A DNA stretch of 41,008 nt from Deltaproteobacteria bacterium. GTDB lineage: Bacteria > Desulfobacterota > Desulfovibrionia > Desulfovibrionales > Desulfomicrobiaceae. The DNA is taken from positions 1 to 41,008 of the forward strand of contig RZYB01000006.1 in assembly GCA_009930495.1 (NCBI GenBank). Reading direction: 5' to 3'. The notes under the pieces were generated by a model. It worked only from the letters and a program-made list of their open reading frames with translations, was not told the DNA's origin and did not search any database. Positions 24,553 to 35,427 of this stretch are shown piece after piece; the first letter of the stretch is position 1; the number at the start of each line of letters is the position of its first letter. The position numbers and the translations under genes are program-made.

Positions 24553-25779
24553 TCAGCTAATGTCCACGAACCATTTTTTCATCCGGGCCAGTATGGAGTG
24601 GAAGACGTTGGTGTCGCGAATACGGATTTTGTTGTCGCGCCCCTGCTTTTCCGCGCCATACAGAAGCAGCCCCACCGCTGTCGCGTACATGGGACTGTCC
24701 ACCACGTCCTTGAGCCCGCCAATCCCGGTCGGCGAGGCCGTTCTGGTCGGCAGGTTGAAAACCTGCTCGGCCAGTTCCTGAATGCCGTCGATGCGCGACG
24801 CGCCGCCCGTGAGCACCACGCCCGCGCCGATCAGCTTCTTGTAGCCGGAGCGGATCAATTCCTGGTCCACCAGTGCCAAAATTTCTTCCATGCGCGGCTC
24901 GCAAATCTCGGCCAGTACCTGACGAGTCAATTTGCGGGGCTCGCGCCCTCCCACGCTGGGGACTTCGATGATCTCGTCCGGGTTGACGAGTTCGGCCAGG
25001 GCGCAACCATATTTGATCTTGATTTTTTCCGCGGCCTGCGTCGGTGTCCGCAGCCCGAAGGCGATATCGTTGGTCAGGTTGGTCCCGCCCAGGGCGATGA
25101 CCCCGGTATGCTTGATGGAGTTGCCATGAAAAATGGCCAAATCCGAAGTGCCTCCGCCGATATCGACCAAGGCGACCCCAATCTCCCGTTCCTCGTCCGT
25201 CAACACGGCCTTGGACGAGGCAAAAGCCTCGAGGACGATGTCCTCGACGTCCAGGCCGGACTTATGACAGGATTTGACGATATTCTGGGCGCTGGTCACC
25301 GCTCCGGTGACAATATGCACCTTCACTTCCAGGCGCACCCCGGCCATGCCCAGAGGATCGGCGATGCCGGCCTGGTCGTCGACAATGTATTCCTGGGGCA
25401 GGATATGGATAACCTCCCGGTCCAGGGGAATGGCCACGGCCTTGGCCGCGTCGATAACCCGTTCGATATCGCGGGACGTGACCTCGCCGCCCTTGACCGC
25501 GATGACGCCGTGGCTGTTGAAGCCCTTGATATGGCTGCCGGCGATCCCGGCGTATACCGCCCGGATTTCACATCCGGCCATGAGTTCCGCTTCCTCCAAG
25601 GCCTTCTTGATGGACTGCACGGTCTGCTCGATGTTGACCACCACGCCCTTGCGCAGGCCCGTGGAGGGGCTGGTGCCGATGCCCACGATATCGACTCCGT
25701 CCGTGCTGACTTCACCCACGACGGTACAAATTTTGGTGGTCCCGATATCCAGACCAACGATCAAATCCGATTTGGCCAT
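24553..25779 (-). CDS. ftsA: Actin-like division protein FtsA
   Basis: The 408-residue product has actin-fold phosphate motifs V-G-L-D-I-G-T-T-K and V-D-I-G-G-G-T-S-D. Its C-terminal amphipathic helix (V-F-H-S-I-L-A-R-M-K-K-W-F) holds it to the inner membrane. FtsA tethers FtsZ and recruits later division proteins. The start at 25779 has GAGGGGAAAG directly upstream; an in-frame ATG at 25791 would add four residues and lacks that site. A small hairpin (CCGGC with GCCGG, 25795-25809) lies in the 38-base gap after ftsQ. Confidence 0.97.
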   Translation of the reverse strand: MAKSDLIVGLDIGTTKICTVVGEVSTDGVDIVGIGTSPSTGLRKGVVVNIEQTVQSIKKALEEAELMAGCEIRAVYAGIAGSHIKGFNSHGVIAVKGGEVTSRDIERVIDAAKAVAIPLDREVIHILPQEYIVDDQAGIADPLGMAGVRLEVKVHIVTGAVTSAQNIVKSCHKSGLDVEDIVLEAFASSKAVLTDEEREIGVALVDIGGGTSDLAIFHGNSIKHTGVIALGGTNLTNDIAFGLRTPTQAAEKIKIKYGCALAELVNPDEIIEVPSVGGREPRKLTRQVLAEICEPRMEEILALVDQELIRSGYKKLIGAGVVLTGGASRIDGIQELAEQVFNLPTRTASPTGIGGLKDVVDSPMYATAVGLLLYGAEKQGRDNKIRIRDTNVFHSILARMKKWFVDIS

Positions 25780-25817
25780 CTTTCCCCTCATCAACCGGCA
25801 AACGGCCGGCACGCATT

Positions 25818-26660
25818 CTAGAGTGTTTTTTCGACTGCCGGTGCGGCCTTGTGCCGGACCCAGGCCCGACCCGGCATGACAAACATGGATGTGACCATTT
25901 CCAGTTCGCCCCGATGTTCCAGGTCGGCCCACAGCTTGGTCAAGCATGTCACGGCCGCGTGCAGATCCTTGCCATCCAATTGAACGAGAACCCGTGGTCT
26001 CTCCAGAAAAAGACTGTATTGCTCGGCGCTGTCCTGACGCATCCAGGCGATCTGGCTCATGCCAAAAGGCAGGGCGTTGCGGCCGATTTCCCCCAACAGG
26101 GCCATGAATCCCGGTCCAAGCGGCACCCCCTCCTCCTTGTCCAAAAGCGGCAGGGAAATGAACTTGTCCACCCCCACGCCGACAATGGGCTGGCCGGTGA
26201 TATCCGCGTAAAAAAGACGATCATCGCGCCGGACCAGAAAAAAAGGCGTCCTTTCCTTGACTTCGATAATCAGCTGGTCCGGCAAGGTGCGGGTCACGGA
26301 CACGGTTTCGATCCATTCCGAGGCCGCGACCCGTCGTTGGATATCGACGATGTTCAAGCCAAGGATATTGCAGCCCGGCGCGACACCACCCATGGCGGCG
26401 ATTTCGTCCGAACTCAGCCGCTGGGCGCCCCTGACTTCCAGCTTGTCCAGAGAAAAAAATTCATGCTCCGTGATCCAGCGGTACGTCAGCAGGATCGCGG
26501 AACTGACCCCGATCAGGAAGATCACGGCCAGCATCCAGCGACAAACCGCGCCCACTGCCCGGCCAACCCCGGCGAGCAGCCCTCCGACAACTTCGGTCTT
26601 GGCCACGGGCCGACGCAAATCCGTTCTTCGGGAAACGTTCCTGCGAATTCTCTTGCCCAT
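25818..26660 (-). CDS. ftsQ: Division protein FtsQ
   Basis: The bitopic membrane protein of about 280 residues has a basic N-terminus (M-G-K-R-I-R-R) and one membrane helix (M-L-A-V-I-F-L-I-G-V). A POTRA domain (L-D-K-L-E-V-R-G-A-Q-R-L-S) and the FtsQ beta domain (T-L-P-D-Q-L-I-I-E-V-K-E-R-T-P) follow. It links early and late divisome proteins in the periplasm with FtsB and FtsL. The start is uncertain. ATG 26660 lies 25 bases after murC, while ATG 26699, in frame, would overlap the murC end by 14 bases and add 13 residues. Neither has a strong ribosome site, so coupling to murC is likely. No murB or ddl gene lies between them. Confidence 0.9.
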   Translation of the reverse strand: MGKRIRRNVSRRTDLRRPVAKTEVVGGLLAGVGRAVGAVCRWMLAVIFLIGVSSAILLTYRWITEHEFFSLDKLEVRGAQRLSSDEIAAMGGVAPGCNILGLNIVDIQRRVAASEWIETVSVTRTLPDQLIIEVKERTPFFLVRRDDRLFYADITGQPIVGVGVDKFISLPLLDKEEGVPLGPGFMALLGEIGRNALPFGMSQIAWMRQDSAEQYSLFLERPRVLVQLDGKDLHAAVTCLTKLWADLEHRGELEMVTSMFVMPGRAWVRHKAAPAVEKTL

Positions 26661-26685
26661 GACCGCTGTGTTCACGCCGCTTGTC

Positions 26686-28059
<1,374 letters not shown>

Positions 28060-28074
28060 GAATATATCTCGTGA

Positions 28075-29154
28075 TTACCGGTTTCTGGTTCCGGCCAAAG
28101 ACTGTAGTTCCGCCACGACCCGCTCGCCGGCATCGGGCCTGCCCATGTCCCGGGCGGCGCGACTCATCTTGGCCAGCCGATCAGGCATGCCAAACAAATC
28201 GCCCACCGCCGCAGCCAGGCTCTTGTCTTCCAGATAGCTTTGCTGGATCACCATGGCCGCGCCCTCGGCTTCCAAAAACCGGGCGTTCTTAAGTTGATGG
28301 TCGTGCGTGGCATAGGGGAAAGGCACCAGGATGCTCGGCTTTCCGGCCGCCGTCAGCTCGGCGATGGTCGTGGCGCCGGCCCGGCAAATCACCAGATCGG
28401 CAAAGGCGTAGGCCTCTTCCATGGTGTCGATGAAGGCATCGACGCGGGCTTCGGGATAGTGCTCGGCGTATGCGGCGCGAACCATTTCGTAATCGTCGCG
28501 ACCGGTCTGATGCCAAATCTGGATGCCCTGGCCGCGAAAGCTGTCCATTTCGCGCAGCATGATCCGGTTCAGGGCCGCCGCGCCCTGGCTGCCGCCGACC
28601 ACGAGCACGTTACGGCCATGGGTTGGCTCGCGGTCGCGCAAGACGCGGATATTGCCCCGGATGGGATTACCGGTGACGACCACATTGCGACCGGTAAAGG
28701 CCGGCGCGTCCATCCCCTCGAAGCTGACCAGGACCCGATCAACCCGGCGGGCCAGAACCCGGTTGGTCACGCCCGGCACGCTGTTTTGTTCGTGGATGGC
28801 CGTGGGGATGCCCATGAAACTCGCGGCCAGCACGCAGGAAAAACCCGCGTAGCCGCCCAGGCCCAGGACCACGTCCGGCCGAAAGCGCCGCATCAGCCGC
28901 CAGGCCTTGAACAGACTCCGGCCAAGCCAGACGACACTGCCCACGCTTCTGAACCCCCGCCCCAAGACACCCCTGGCCGGCAACGCGACAAACTCCAGAC
29001 CGCTCCGCGCGGCCCACCGCCCCTCGGGCCCATGCTCGCCACCGACAAACAGAATCTCGCACTGGGGCTCGGCCTGACGCACGGCCTCGGCCACGGCCAA
29101 AGCCGGGAAAATATGGCCTCCGGTGCCGCCAGTGGTCACAACAAGACGCTTCAT
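28075..29154 (-). CDS. murG: Lipid II synthase MurG
   Basis: The 359-residue glycosyltransferase adds GlcNAc from UDP-GlcNAc to lipid I on the inner face of the membrane. It shows V-V-T-T-G-G-T-G-G-H-I-F-P-A near the start, N-S-V-P-G-V-T-N-R, V-V-G-G-S-Q-G-A and C-R-A-G-A-T-T-I-A-E-L, all MurG motifs. The ATG at 29154 overlaps the ftsW stop as ATGA, and GGAAGG stands eight bases upstream inside ftsW. Translation is probably coupled to ftsW. Confidence 0.97.
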   Translation of the reverse strand: MKRLVVTTGGTGGHIFPALAVAEAVRQAEPQCEILFVGGEHGPEGRWAARSGLEFVALPARGVLGRGFRSVGSVVWLGRSLFKAWRLMRRFRPDVVLGLGGYAGFSCVLAASFMGIPTAIHEQNSVPGVTNRVLARRVDRVLVSFEGMDAPAFTGRNVVVTGNPIRGNIRVLRDREPTHGRNVLVVGGSQGAAALNRIMLREMDSFRGQGIQIWHQTGRDDYEMVRAAYAEHYPEARVDAFIDTMEEAYAFADLVICRAGATTIAELTAAGKPSILVPFPYATHDHQLKNARFLEAEGAAMVIQQSYLEDKSLAAAVGDLFGMPDRLAKMSRAARDMGRPDAGERVVAELQSLAGTRNR

Positions 29155-30272
29155 GGTCGAGCCTTCCGGGAGAGGTTCAACAACATTCCAACACAAAAAT
29201 ATTCCGCCAGCAAATGACTGCCACCATAACTCAAGAACGGCATGGGCACGCCCTTTGGCGGCAAGGCGCCCAGCACCACGCCCGCGTTCAGCACTCCGCC
29301 CATGAGGATGATCGCGCCCATGCCAAAAGCCGTGATCCGGTCGCGGATATCCTGCTGGCGGATACTGATGAGCACCGCCCGCCACAGCACGACGCCAAGC
29401 AACACAAAAATCAGCGACAGACCGACAAAACCCATTTCCTCGCCCAATACGGAAACGATAAAGTCATTGTGGGCTTCCGGCAGGAAAAAAAGCTTCTGCC
29501 GCCCTTCCCCCAGCCCCAGTCCCAGCCAGCCGCCCGAACCCAGCCCATAGAGGGACTGGACAAGCTGATAGCCGGAATTCTGGGCATCCTTGAAGGGATC
29601 GAGAAATGCAAAAAACCGCCGGAAACGATACGGAGAATTGACCACCAGGAGCACCGCCGAGACCGCGGCCAGCATTCCGGCCGATCCCAAAAAAATAATC
29701 CGTGTTCCACCCGCCAGGCACATCAAGAACAAAAGCCCAGCCATGACCATGGCACCGCCGAAATCCGGCTGCAAGAGCAAAAGCAGACACAACGCGCCCG
29801 TCATCAGAATAGGGGGCAAAAATCCCACGCTGAAGGTCTGCACCATGTCCTGCTTGTTGGCGAAAAAATAGGACAAATAGAATACCAGGGCGACCTTGGC
29901 CACTTCCAGGGGCTGGATGGACAGGGGGCCGAGGCGCAGCCACCGGCTGGCGCCGCCGGCCGTGGTGGCCAAGGGCGAAACAAGGGTCAGGACAAGCAGC
30001 ACCGCGGCGAGAATGATCCAAAAATAGGGGCGGCGGTAAAAAAAGTTCATGGACATCCGCATGGCCCCGATCAGCACCAAAAATCCAACCAGCATGTACG
30101 CCGCCTGTTTCCAAAACAGCGCGTATTTGTCGCCATACACCTTCTCGGCCATGATTCCGCTGGCGCTCATGACCATGATCAGCCCCAAGGCCGAAAAGGC
30201 GACTATCGCCCCCAGCAGCACATAATCAAAGTGCATGGGAGGAAGCGCGGTTTCACGCTGCGTGATCTTCAT
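29151..30272 (-). CDS. ftsW: Septal peptidoglycan polymerase FtsW (SEDS family)
   Basis: The 373-residue protein has about ten hydrophobic segments and is a SEDS glycosyltransferase that polymerises lipid II with its partner FtsI. Typical segments are [22 protein letters not shown] and F-L-S-Y-G-G-S. The start at 30272 overlaps the murD stop as ATGA; an in-frame ATG at 30290, inside murD, is less likely. The end overlaps murG by four bases. Its position between murD and murG matches the classic dcw order. Confidence 0.96.
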   Translation of the reverse strand: MKITQRETALPPMHFDYVLLGAIVAFSALGLIMVMSASGIMAEKVYGDKYALFWKQAAYMLVGFLVLIGAMRMSMNFFYRRPYFWIILAAVLLVLTLVSPLATTAGGASRWLRLGPLSIQPLEVAKVALVFYLSYFFANKQDMVQTFSVGFLPPILMTGALCLLLLLQPDFGGAMVMAGLLFLMCLAGGTRIIFLGSAGMLAAVSAVLLVVNSPYRFRRFFAFLDPFKDAQNSGYQLVQSLYGLGSGGWLGLGLGEGRQKLFFLPEAHNDFIVSVLGEEMGFVGLSLIFVLLGVVLWRAVLISIRQQDIRDRITAFGMGAIILMGGVLNAGVVLGALPPKGVPMPFLSYGGSHLLAEYFCVGMLLNLSRKARP

Positions 30273-31561
30273 GCCTGTCCATCCACCCATTCGCGCACGG
30301 CGCGTTGAAACGCCTTGCCCCGCTCCTTGTAGTTGGCGAACAAATCAAAGCTGGCCGTGGCCGGGGACAACAGCAGGCATTCTCCGGCCTTGGCCTCGTC
30401 GGCGGCCCGAAACACGGCGTCTTCCAGGGTCGCGTCCCAGGTCATGTCCACGCCGGCCCCGGCCCAGGCGGCCTCGAAAACCTCCCTGGACCGGCCAAAG
30501 AGATACACCCCCCGCACCCGTTCCCGGACCAACGGCAAAATCGCGCCCAAATCCCCCCCCTTGAACACGCCTCCCGCCAGCAGCCGCACCGGGCGGTCCT
30601 GACTGCGCAGGGCCGCGCCCAGGGAATCGATGGTCGTGGACTTGGAATCATCGACAAACACGATTCCGGCGTGCTCGGCCACGGCTTCCAGACGATGCGG
30701 CAGGGAAGAAAAACCATCGATCCCGTGCTGGACCTCGTCCTGGGACAAGCCAAAAAAACGGCACGCCAGATAGGCCGCTTCCATGTTTTCCCGGTTGTGC
30801 GCCCCAGGCAGGCCGGGGCAGTCGAAACGCTCGCTGGCCACGAAATAGACCCGCCGCGCCGGGGTAAAGGCCCGGCCCTCCAATTCCTCCTTCATGGACA
30901 GCGGCACGATGGCCAGATCGTCGGGTCCCATGTGGGCGAACATGCTCAATTTGGCGTCTAGATATTCGTCCATGGTCGCGTGGTAATCGAGATGATTGGA
31001 CGAAAAATTGAGCAGCAGGGCGACCCGTGGCCGAAAGGAAGGCGAATTTTGAAGCTGGAAACTGGACACTTCCAGCACCACGACATCGGCCTGATCGTGG
31101 TCCAGAAGGTATTCGGACAATGGCGTGCCAATGTTGCCGCCAGTGAACACAGTCTTGCCGTTGCGTTCCAGAATGCGGCTGATCAGCGTCGTGGTCGTGG
31201 TCTTGCCGTTGGTGCCGGTGATGGCCACGACGGGCTCGGTCACGAACCAACTGGCCAGTTCCAATTCGGAGACAAGCTGCACGCCGGCGGACAACAACGG
31301 CGCGATCCGCGTCCGGGGAATGCCGGGACTCAGGACCACGATCTGCGCGTCCGCGAAATGCGCCGCGTCATGTTCGCCGGTCACCACGTCCCATTGCGCG
31401 GACTCGGGCAGATCGGCGACGCGGGCGGGGTCTTTTTCCAAAAGGCGGACCGAGGCGCCAAGCCGGGACAACAGGCGGCCGGCGGCCAGCCCCGAACGAC
31501 CGGCGCCGACAACCACGGCCCGATGTCCTCGAAGTTGATCCGCGTGGATAAATTCGCGCAT
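30269..31561 (-). CDS. murD: UDP-N-acetylmuramoyl-alanine-D-glutamate ligase MurD
   Basis: The 430-residue Mur ligase has an N-terminal Rossmann domain ([12 protein letters not shown]), ATP loop [22 protein letters not shown], and C-terminal [12 protein letters not shown], a MurD hallmark. It adds D-glutamate to UDP-MurNAc-L-Ala. ATG 31561 (M-R-E-F-I) was preferred to an in-frame TTG at 31567. It lies seven bases after the mraY stop and ends in an ATGA overlap with ftsW. Confidence 0.96.
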   Translation of the reverse strand: MREFIHADQLRGHRAVVVGAGRSGLAAGRLLSRLGASVRLLEKDPARVADLPESAQWDVVTGEHDAAHFADAQIVVLSPGIPRTRIAPLLSAGVQLVSELELASWFVTEPVVAITGTNGKTTTTTLISRILERNGKTVFTGGNIGTPLSEYLLDHDQADVVVLEVSSFQLQNSPSFRPRVALLLNFSSNHLDYHATMDEYLDAKLSMFAHMGPDDLAIVPLSMKEELEGRAFTPARRVYFVASERFDCPGLPGAHNRENMEAAYLACRFFGLSQDEVQHGIDGFSSLPHRLEAVAEHAGIVFVDDSKSTTIDSLGAALRSQDRPVRLLAGGVFKGGDLGAILPLVRERVRGVYLFGRSREVFEAAWAGAGVDMTWDATLEDAVFRAADEAKAGECLLLSPATASFDLFANYKERGKAFQRAVREWVDGQA

Positions 31562-31568
31562 GTGCAAC

Positions 31569-32645
31569 CTACCGCAATTTCAAGGTTCCAAGGGCCATGA
31601 CCGCCAAGAGCAGCGACAGGATCCAGAACCGGATAATGATCTTGGACTCATGCACACCTTTCTTTTCGAAATGATGATGCAGGGGAGCCATGCGGAAAAT
31701 CCGCTTGCCGCCACTGACCTTGAAATATCCAACCTGCAGGATGACCGAAAGCGTCTCGACCACGAACAACCCGCCCACGACCACCAACAGGAGTTCCTGT
31801 TTGCAAAGGATGGCAATGAATCCCAACGTGCCGCCAATACTCAGGCTGCCGACATCGCCCATGAAAACCTGGGCCGGATACGCATTGAACCACAAAAAAC
31901 CAAGGCCCGCGCCGATCATGGCGCCACAGATAACCGTCACCTCCCCCACCCCGGGGACGTAGGCCACTTGCAGATAGTTGGCCAGATTCACGTGGCCGGC
32001 CACATAAATGAACAGGGCAAAGCAACCGGCCGAAACCACGGCCGGTCCGATGGCCAACCCGTCCAGTCCGTCGGTCAGATTGACGCCGTTGGACGCGCCG
32101 ATCATGACGAACACGGCGAAAGGCACATACATCCAGGACAAATCAGGCCGAAAATTTTTGAAAAAAGGCGCCATGAGCTGGGTCGAGTACTCCGGAAAAT
32201 AAACCAGCAACGAGGCCGCGCCGACAGCGATGATCAACTGCCCGGCCAGCTTGGCGCGGGGAGACAGTCCATCGTTATGACGCCGGACCACCTTGATATA
32301 GTCATCGGCAAAGCCCACGGCGCCGAAACCGACAAAAACCATGATGGTCAGCCAGACGTATTTGTTTGTTAAATCGCCCCACAAAAAGACGCTGGCCAGC
32401 ATGCAAAACCCAAAGAGCAGGCCACCCATGGTCGGGGTGCCGCTCTTGCCCTGATGATCCGGGCCACACTCCTTGATGTACTGACCGCATTTCAACTTGC
32501 GCAACCAGCCAATGAAGGTCGGACCAATGATGATGGCCAGGATCAGGGCGGTGAGCATGGCATAGATCGACCGGAAGGTGATATACCGGAAGACGTTCAA
32601 GAGCCCCAATTGCTCACTCATGGGGTACAACAGATGATAAATCAC
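31569..32645 (-). CDS. mraY: Phospho-MurNAc-pentapeptide transferase MraY
   Basis: The 358-residue polytopic membrane enzyme makes lipid I by moving phospho-MurNAc-pentapeptide onto undecaprenyl phosphate. Key segments are [37 protein letters not shown] and M-A-P-L-H-H-H-F-E, covering the catalytic Asp residues and the histidine loop. The start is GTG at 32645, overlapping the murF stop as GTGA, with AGAGGA eight bases upstream. The next ATG in frame would cut off conserved N-terminal sequence. Confidence 0.97.
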   Translation of the reverse strand: MIYHLLYPMSEQLGLLNVFRYITFRSIYAMLTALILAIIIGPTFIGWLRKLKCGQYIKECGPDHQGKSGTPTMGGLLFGFCMLASVFLWGDLTNKYVWLTIMVFVGFGAVGFADDYIKVVRRHNDGLSPRAKLAGQLIIAVGAASLLVYFPEYSTQLMAPFFKNFRPDLSWMYVPFAVFVMIGASNGVNLTDGLDGLAIGPAVVSAGCFALFIYVAGHVNLANYLQVAYVPGVGEVTVICGAMIGAGLGFLWFNAYPAQVFMGDVGSLSIGGTLGFIAILCKQELLLVVVGGLFVVETLSVILQVGYFKVSGGKRIFRMAPLHHHFEKKGVHESKIIIRFWILSLLLAVMALGTLKLR

Positions 32646-33994
32646 GCCCAGTTCCTCTCGACGGCCTGATAAAAATGTTCCATCGCGCAGCTCCGCGACC
32701 CCTTGAAAAGCATCACCCCGCCAGCGTCGCGCACGTCGGCCAGGGCCCCCGTGACATCGGATGGATCCTCCACCCGTCGAAACAGCCCGGAAAAGGTTCC
32801 CAATCCATCCTGAACATCGCGGGCATGCGCGCCGTGAAAAAAACAATGCGAGCAGGCCGTGCGTCCGATGAGCCGCCCCAGATCACGATGCGCGGCCGCG
32901 CTCTCCGGCCCCAGCTCGCGCATGTCCGCCAACACCAAAACCAGCCGCCGGCCCTGGGCCAGACGCTCCGCCTCGTGGATGGAACGGGCCATGGACACGG
33001 GATTGGCGTTGTAGGTATCGTCGATCAGGGTCCAGGCTCCCGCCTGGGCAATGGCGAAACGCTGGGGCACCGGCGCGTAGGTACCCAACGCCTGGGCGAT
33101 GGTTTCGGGCGACAGCCCCAGTTCCATGGCCATGGCGACCACCGCGGCCATGTTCTCCTCGACGTGGACATTGGCCGAAACCGTCAGGTTCACGACGCGC
33201 CCCCGGGCACAAAGACCAAATTCGGCCCGATCGCCATGCACCGCGCGTTGACGACAGGAATAGGCCACGTCCCGACCGCCACCGGAAAAAAGGACCCGGC
33301 GCGGGCAGCGGCCGTCGCTTTCCGTAACCAACAGCGGATAGTCGGCGTTCACGCAACAAAAGCCCCCAGGACGGACAAAATCGAACAGGCTGGATTTTTC
33401 ACGGGCCACCCCGGCCAGATCGCCCAGTCCCTCCAGATGGCAGGGACCGATATTGACCACCATGGCCGCGTCCGGGGCCAGGATGCGCCCCAAATCGTCC
33501 ATGTCTCCCGGACGGCTGATGCCCAATTCCAAAACCCAGAAATCTTCCGTCCCGGTCATCTCCAGCATCGACAAGGGCAGGCCGATCTGATTGTTCAAAT
33601 TGCGAAAATTCTTGGCCGTCGGGCCAACGGCGCCCAGAACCTGGGCCAGCATCTCCTTGACCGTGGTCTTGCCGGCCGAGCCGGTGACGCCGATGACCCT
33701 GGCCGTGGATCGCTCCCGCCAAGCCCGGGCCAGGCGACCCAGGGCCACGGTGGTGTCCTCGACCAGAAACACGGGTGCGTCCACGGTCAACGGCGCGCTG
33801 GCGACCACGGCCCGCGCCCCGGCGGCCACGGCCTGGGCCGCGAATTGATGACCGTCCATGTTCTGGCCGACAATACAGAAAAAAAGATCCCCCTCGCCCA
33901 CTGTGCGACTGTCCGTGCGCACCCGCGTCACGACGGACGACGAACCCGCATCGAGGTAGCAACCTAGGGCAAGGGCGATTTCGGCCAAGGTCAT
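32642..33994 (-). CDS. murF: UDP-MurNAc-tripeptide D-Ala-D-Ala ligase MurF
   Basis: The 450-residue Mur ligase adds D-Ala-D-Ala to the UDP-MurNAc-tripeptide. It has D-S-R-T-V near residue 28, the ATP loop [21 protein letters not shown], and [12 protein letters not shown], the MurF signature. The ATG at 33994 begins two bases after the murE stop. An in-frame GTG at 34000 would overlap murE. It needs D-Ala-D-Ala from a Ddl ligase, whose gene is not in this cluster. It ends in a GTGA overlap with mraY. Confidence 0.96.
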   Translation of the reverse strand: MTLAEIALALGCYLDAGSSSVVTRVRTDSRTVGEGDLFFCIVGQNMDGHQFAAQAVAAGARAVVASAPLTVDAPVFLVEDTTVALGRLARAWRERSTARVIGVTGSAGKTTVKEMLAQVLGAVGPTAKNFRNLNNQIGLPLSMLEMTGTEDFWVLELGISRPGDMDDLGRILAPDAAMVVNIGPCHLEGLGDLAGVAREKSSLFDFVRPGGFCCVNADYPLLVTESDGRCPRRVLFSGGGRDVAYSCRQRAVHGDRAEFGLCARGRVVNLTVSANVHVEENMAAVVAMAMELGLSPETIAQALGTYAPVPQRFAIAQAGAWTLIDDTYNANPVSMARSIHEAERLAQGRRLVLVLADMRELGPESAAAHRDLGRLIGRTACSHCFFHGAHARDVQDGLGTFSGLFRRVEDPSDVTGALADVRDAGGVMLFKGSRSCAMEHFYQAVERNWA

Positions 33995-33996
33995 GT

Positions 33997-35415
33997 TCAC
34001 GCCAGATACTCCCGCACGACTTCGAAGTCGGAAAAATGCGTCTTGGTCGTGCCGATGATCTGATAATCCTCGTGACCCTTGCCCGCGATGAGCAAGGCAT
34101 CTCCAGGATGCATGCGCTCGATGGCCAGACCGATGGCCTTCCGCCGGTCCACCTCGCGCAGGACCTGGGGCGCCTCGGTCAAACCTGGAGCGACCTGATC
34201 CAGAATCGATTCCGGGTCCTCGGTGCGGGGATTGTCCGAGGTCAAGATCGCGATGTCCGCATGCCGGGCCACGGCCTGCCCCATGAGCGGACGTTTGGTC
34301 GCATCGCGATCCCCGCCACAACCAAAAACCGTGATCAGGCGCGCAAAGCCCATGGCTTTCAAGGCCGCCGCAACCTTTTCCAGGGCATCGGGCGTGTGCG
34401 CGTAGTCGATGAAAATATCAAGCTGCCTGGAATTCGGAACCCGTTCCAGCCGTCCTGGCGCTCCGGGCGCATCGGCCAGGACCAGCATCTGTTCGGGCGT
34501 CAACCCCAACAGCAAACCGGCTCCCTGGCAGGCCAACAGGTTGGAGGCGTTGTGCCTGCCCACCAGTCCGGTCCGCAGCTCCCAGGATTGTCCGGCATAC
34601 CGCATGGCCAGTCGCATGCCCCGGGGGCCCGAATCGAGCACTGTCCCATGCAGCTCGGCCGGCACGTCCAAACCATAGCCAAGAAGATCGTCGCGACCCG
34701 CCAGAAGTTCGCGCCCACGGGGATCGTCCACGTTGACCGCGCCCTTGGCGCAACGCCGCTCTAAATCCCAAAAAAGCCGCGCCTTGGCCGCGAAATACGC
34801 GTCCATCGTCCGATGGTAATCGAGATGGTCCTGGGTCAGGTTGGAAAAAACCCCGACATCCACCGGAACCCCGGCAATGCGATCCTGATCCAGGGCGTGG
34901 GAAGAAACTTCCATGACCACGCATTCCACCTGGTCATCAACCATGCGCCGGATTGTCCCGTGCAGGCTCAGGCAATCCGGAGTGGTCATGCTCGCCGGCT
35001 CGAAATGTCCGTTCCAGGAGCATCCGATCGTCCCCATGAGACCGGCGCGCACGCCGTTGCGGGCCAAAAGATATTCCAGGAGGTAGGCGATGGTGGTCTT
35101 GCCGTTGGTCCCGGTCACCCCAACGACCCGGGGCATGCGATCCTTGGTGCCAAGGGCGGTCCGGGCCAGAACCCCCAAGGTCCGTGCCGGATTGGGCACC
35201 GCGACGAAGCAGACCCCTTCCACGGGTCTTGCCGGAGCGCCCTGGGCGTGCACCACGACCCGCGCCCCCCTGGCCACGGCCTCGTCGATGAACCGCGCGC
35301 CATCCACCCGCGAGCCGGGCATGGCCACGAACACGCCACCAGGCCGCACTTTCCCGGAATGGGAGTACAGCCCGGCGCCATGTTCCAGCATGTCCACAAT
35401 TTGATCGAGTTGCAT
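33997..35415 (-). CDS. murE: UDP-MurNAc-dipeptide ligase MurE, diaminopimelate type
   Basis: The 472-residue Mur ligase has D-S-G/S-type N-terminal elements (L-Y-S-H-S-G-K-V-R-P-G), ATP loop G-T-N-G-K-T-T-I-A-Y, F-S-N-L-T-Q-D-H-L-D-Y-H, and S-D-N-P-R-T-E-D-P. The D-N-P-R motif is the known marker for meso-diaminopimelate as the third stem residue, so the cell wall is of the usual Gram-negative type. ATG 35415 was preferred over GTG 35421 because AAGG lies seven bases before the ATG but only one before the GTG. It follows ftsI by 12 bases. Confidence 0.96.
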   Translation of the reverse strand: MQLDQIVDMLEHGAGLYSHSGKVRPGGVFVAMPGSRVDGARFIDEAVARGARVVVHAQGAPARPVEGVCFVAVPNPARTLGVLARTALGTKDRMPRVVGVTGTNGKTTIAYLLEYLLARNGVRAGLMGTIGCSWNGHFEPASMTTPDCLSLHGTIRRMVDDQVECVVMEVSSHALDQDRIAGVPVDVGVFSNLTQDHLDYHRTMDAYFAAKARLFWDLERRCAKGAVNVDDPRGRELLAGRDDLLGYGLDVPAELHGTVLDSGPRGMRLAMRYAGQSWELRTGLVGRHNASNLLACQGAGLLLGLTPEQMLVLADAPGAPGRLERVPNSRQLDIFIDYAHTPDALEKVAAALKAMGFARLITVFGCGGDRDATKRPLMGQAVARHADIAILTSDNPRTEDPESILDQVAPGLTEAPQVLREVDRRKAIGLAIERMHPGDALLIAGKGHEDYQIIGTTKTHFSDFEVVREYLA

Positions 35416-35427
35416 CGTCACGCCTTG

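Noticed and set aside
24445-25821. 458-codon open frame on the plus strand across ftsA
   Set aside because: Antisense shadow of ftsA; composition rich in Gly, Asp and His and no recognisable domain.
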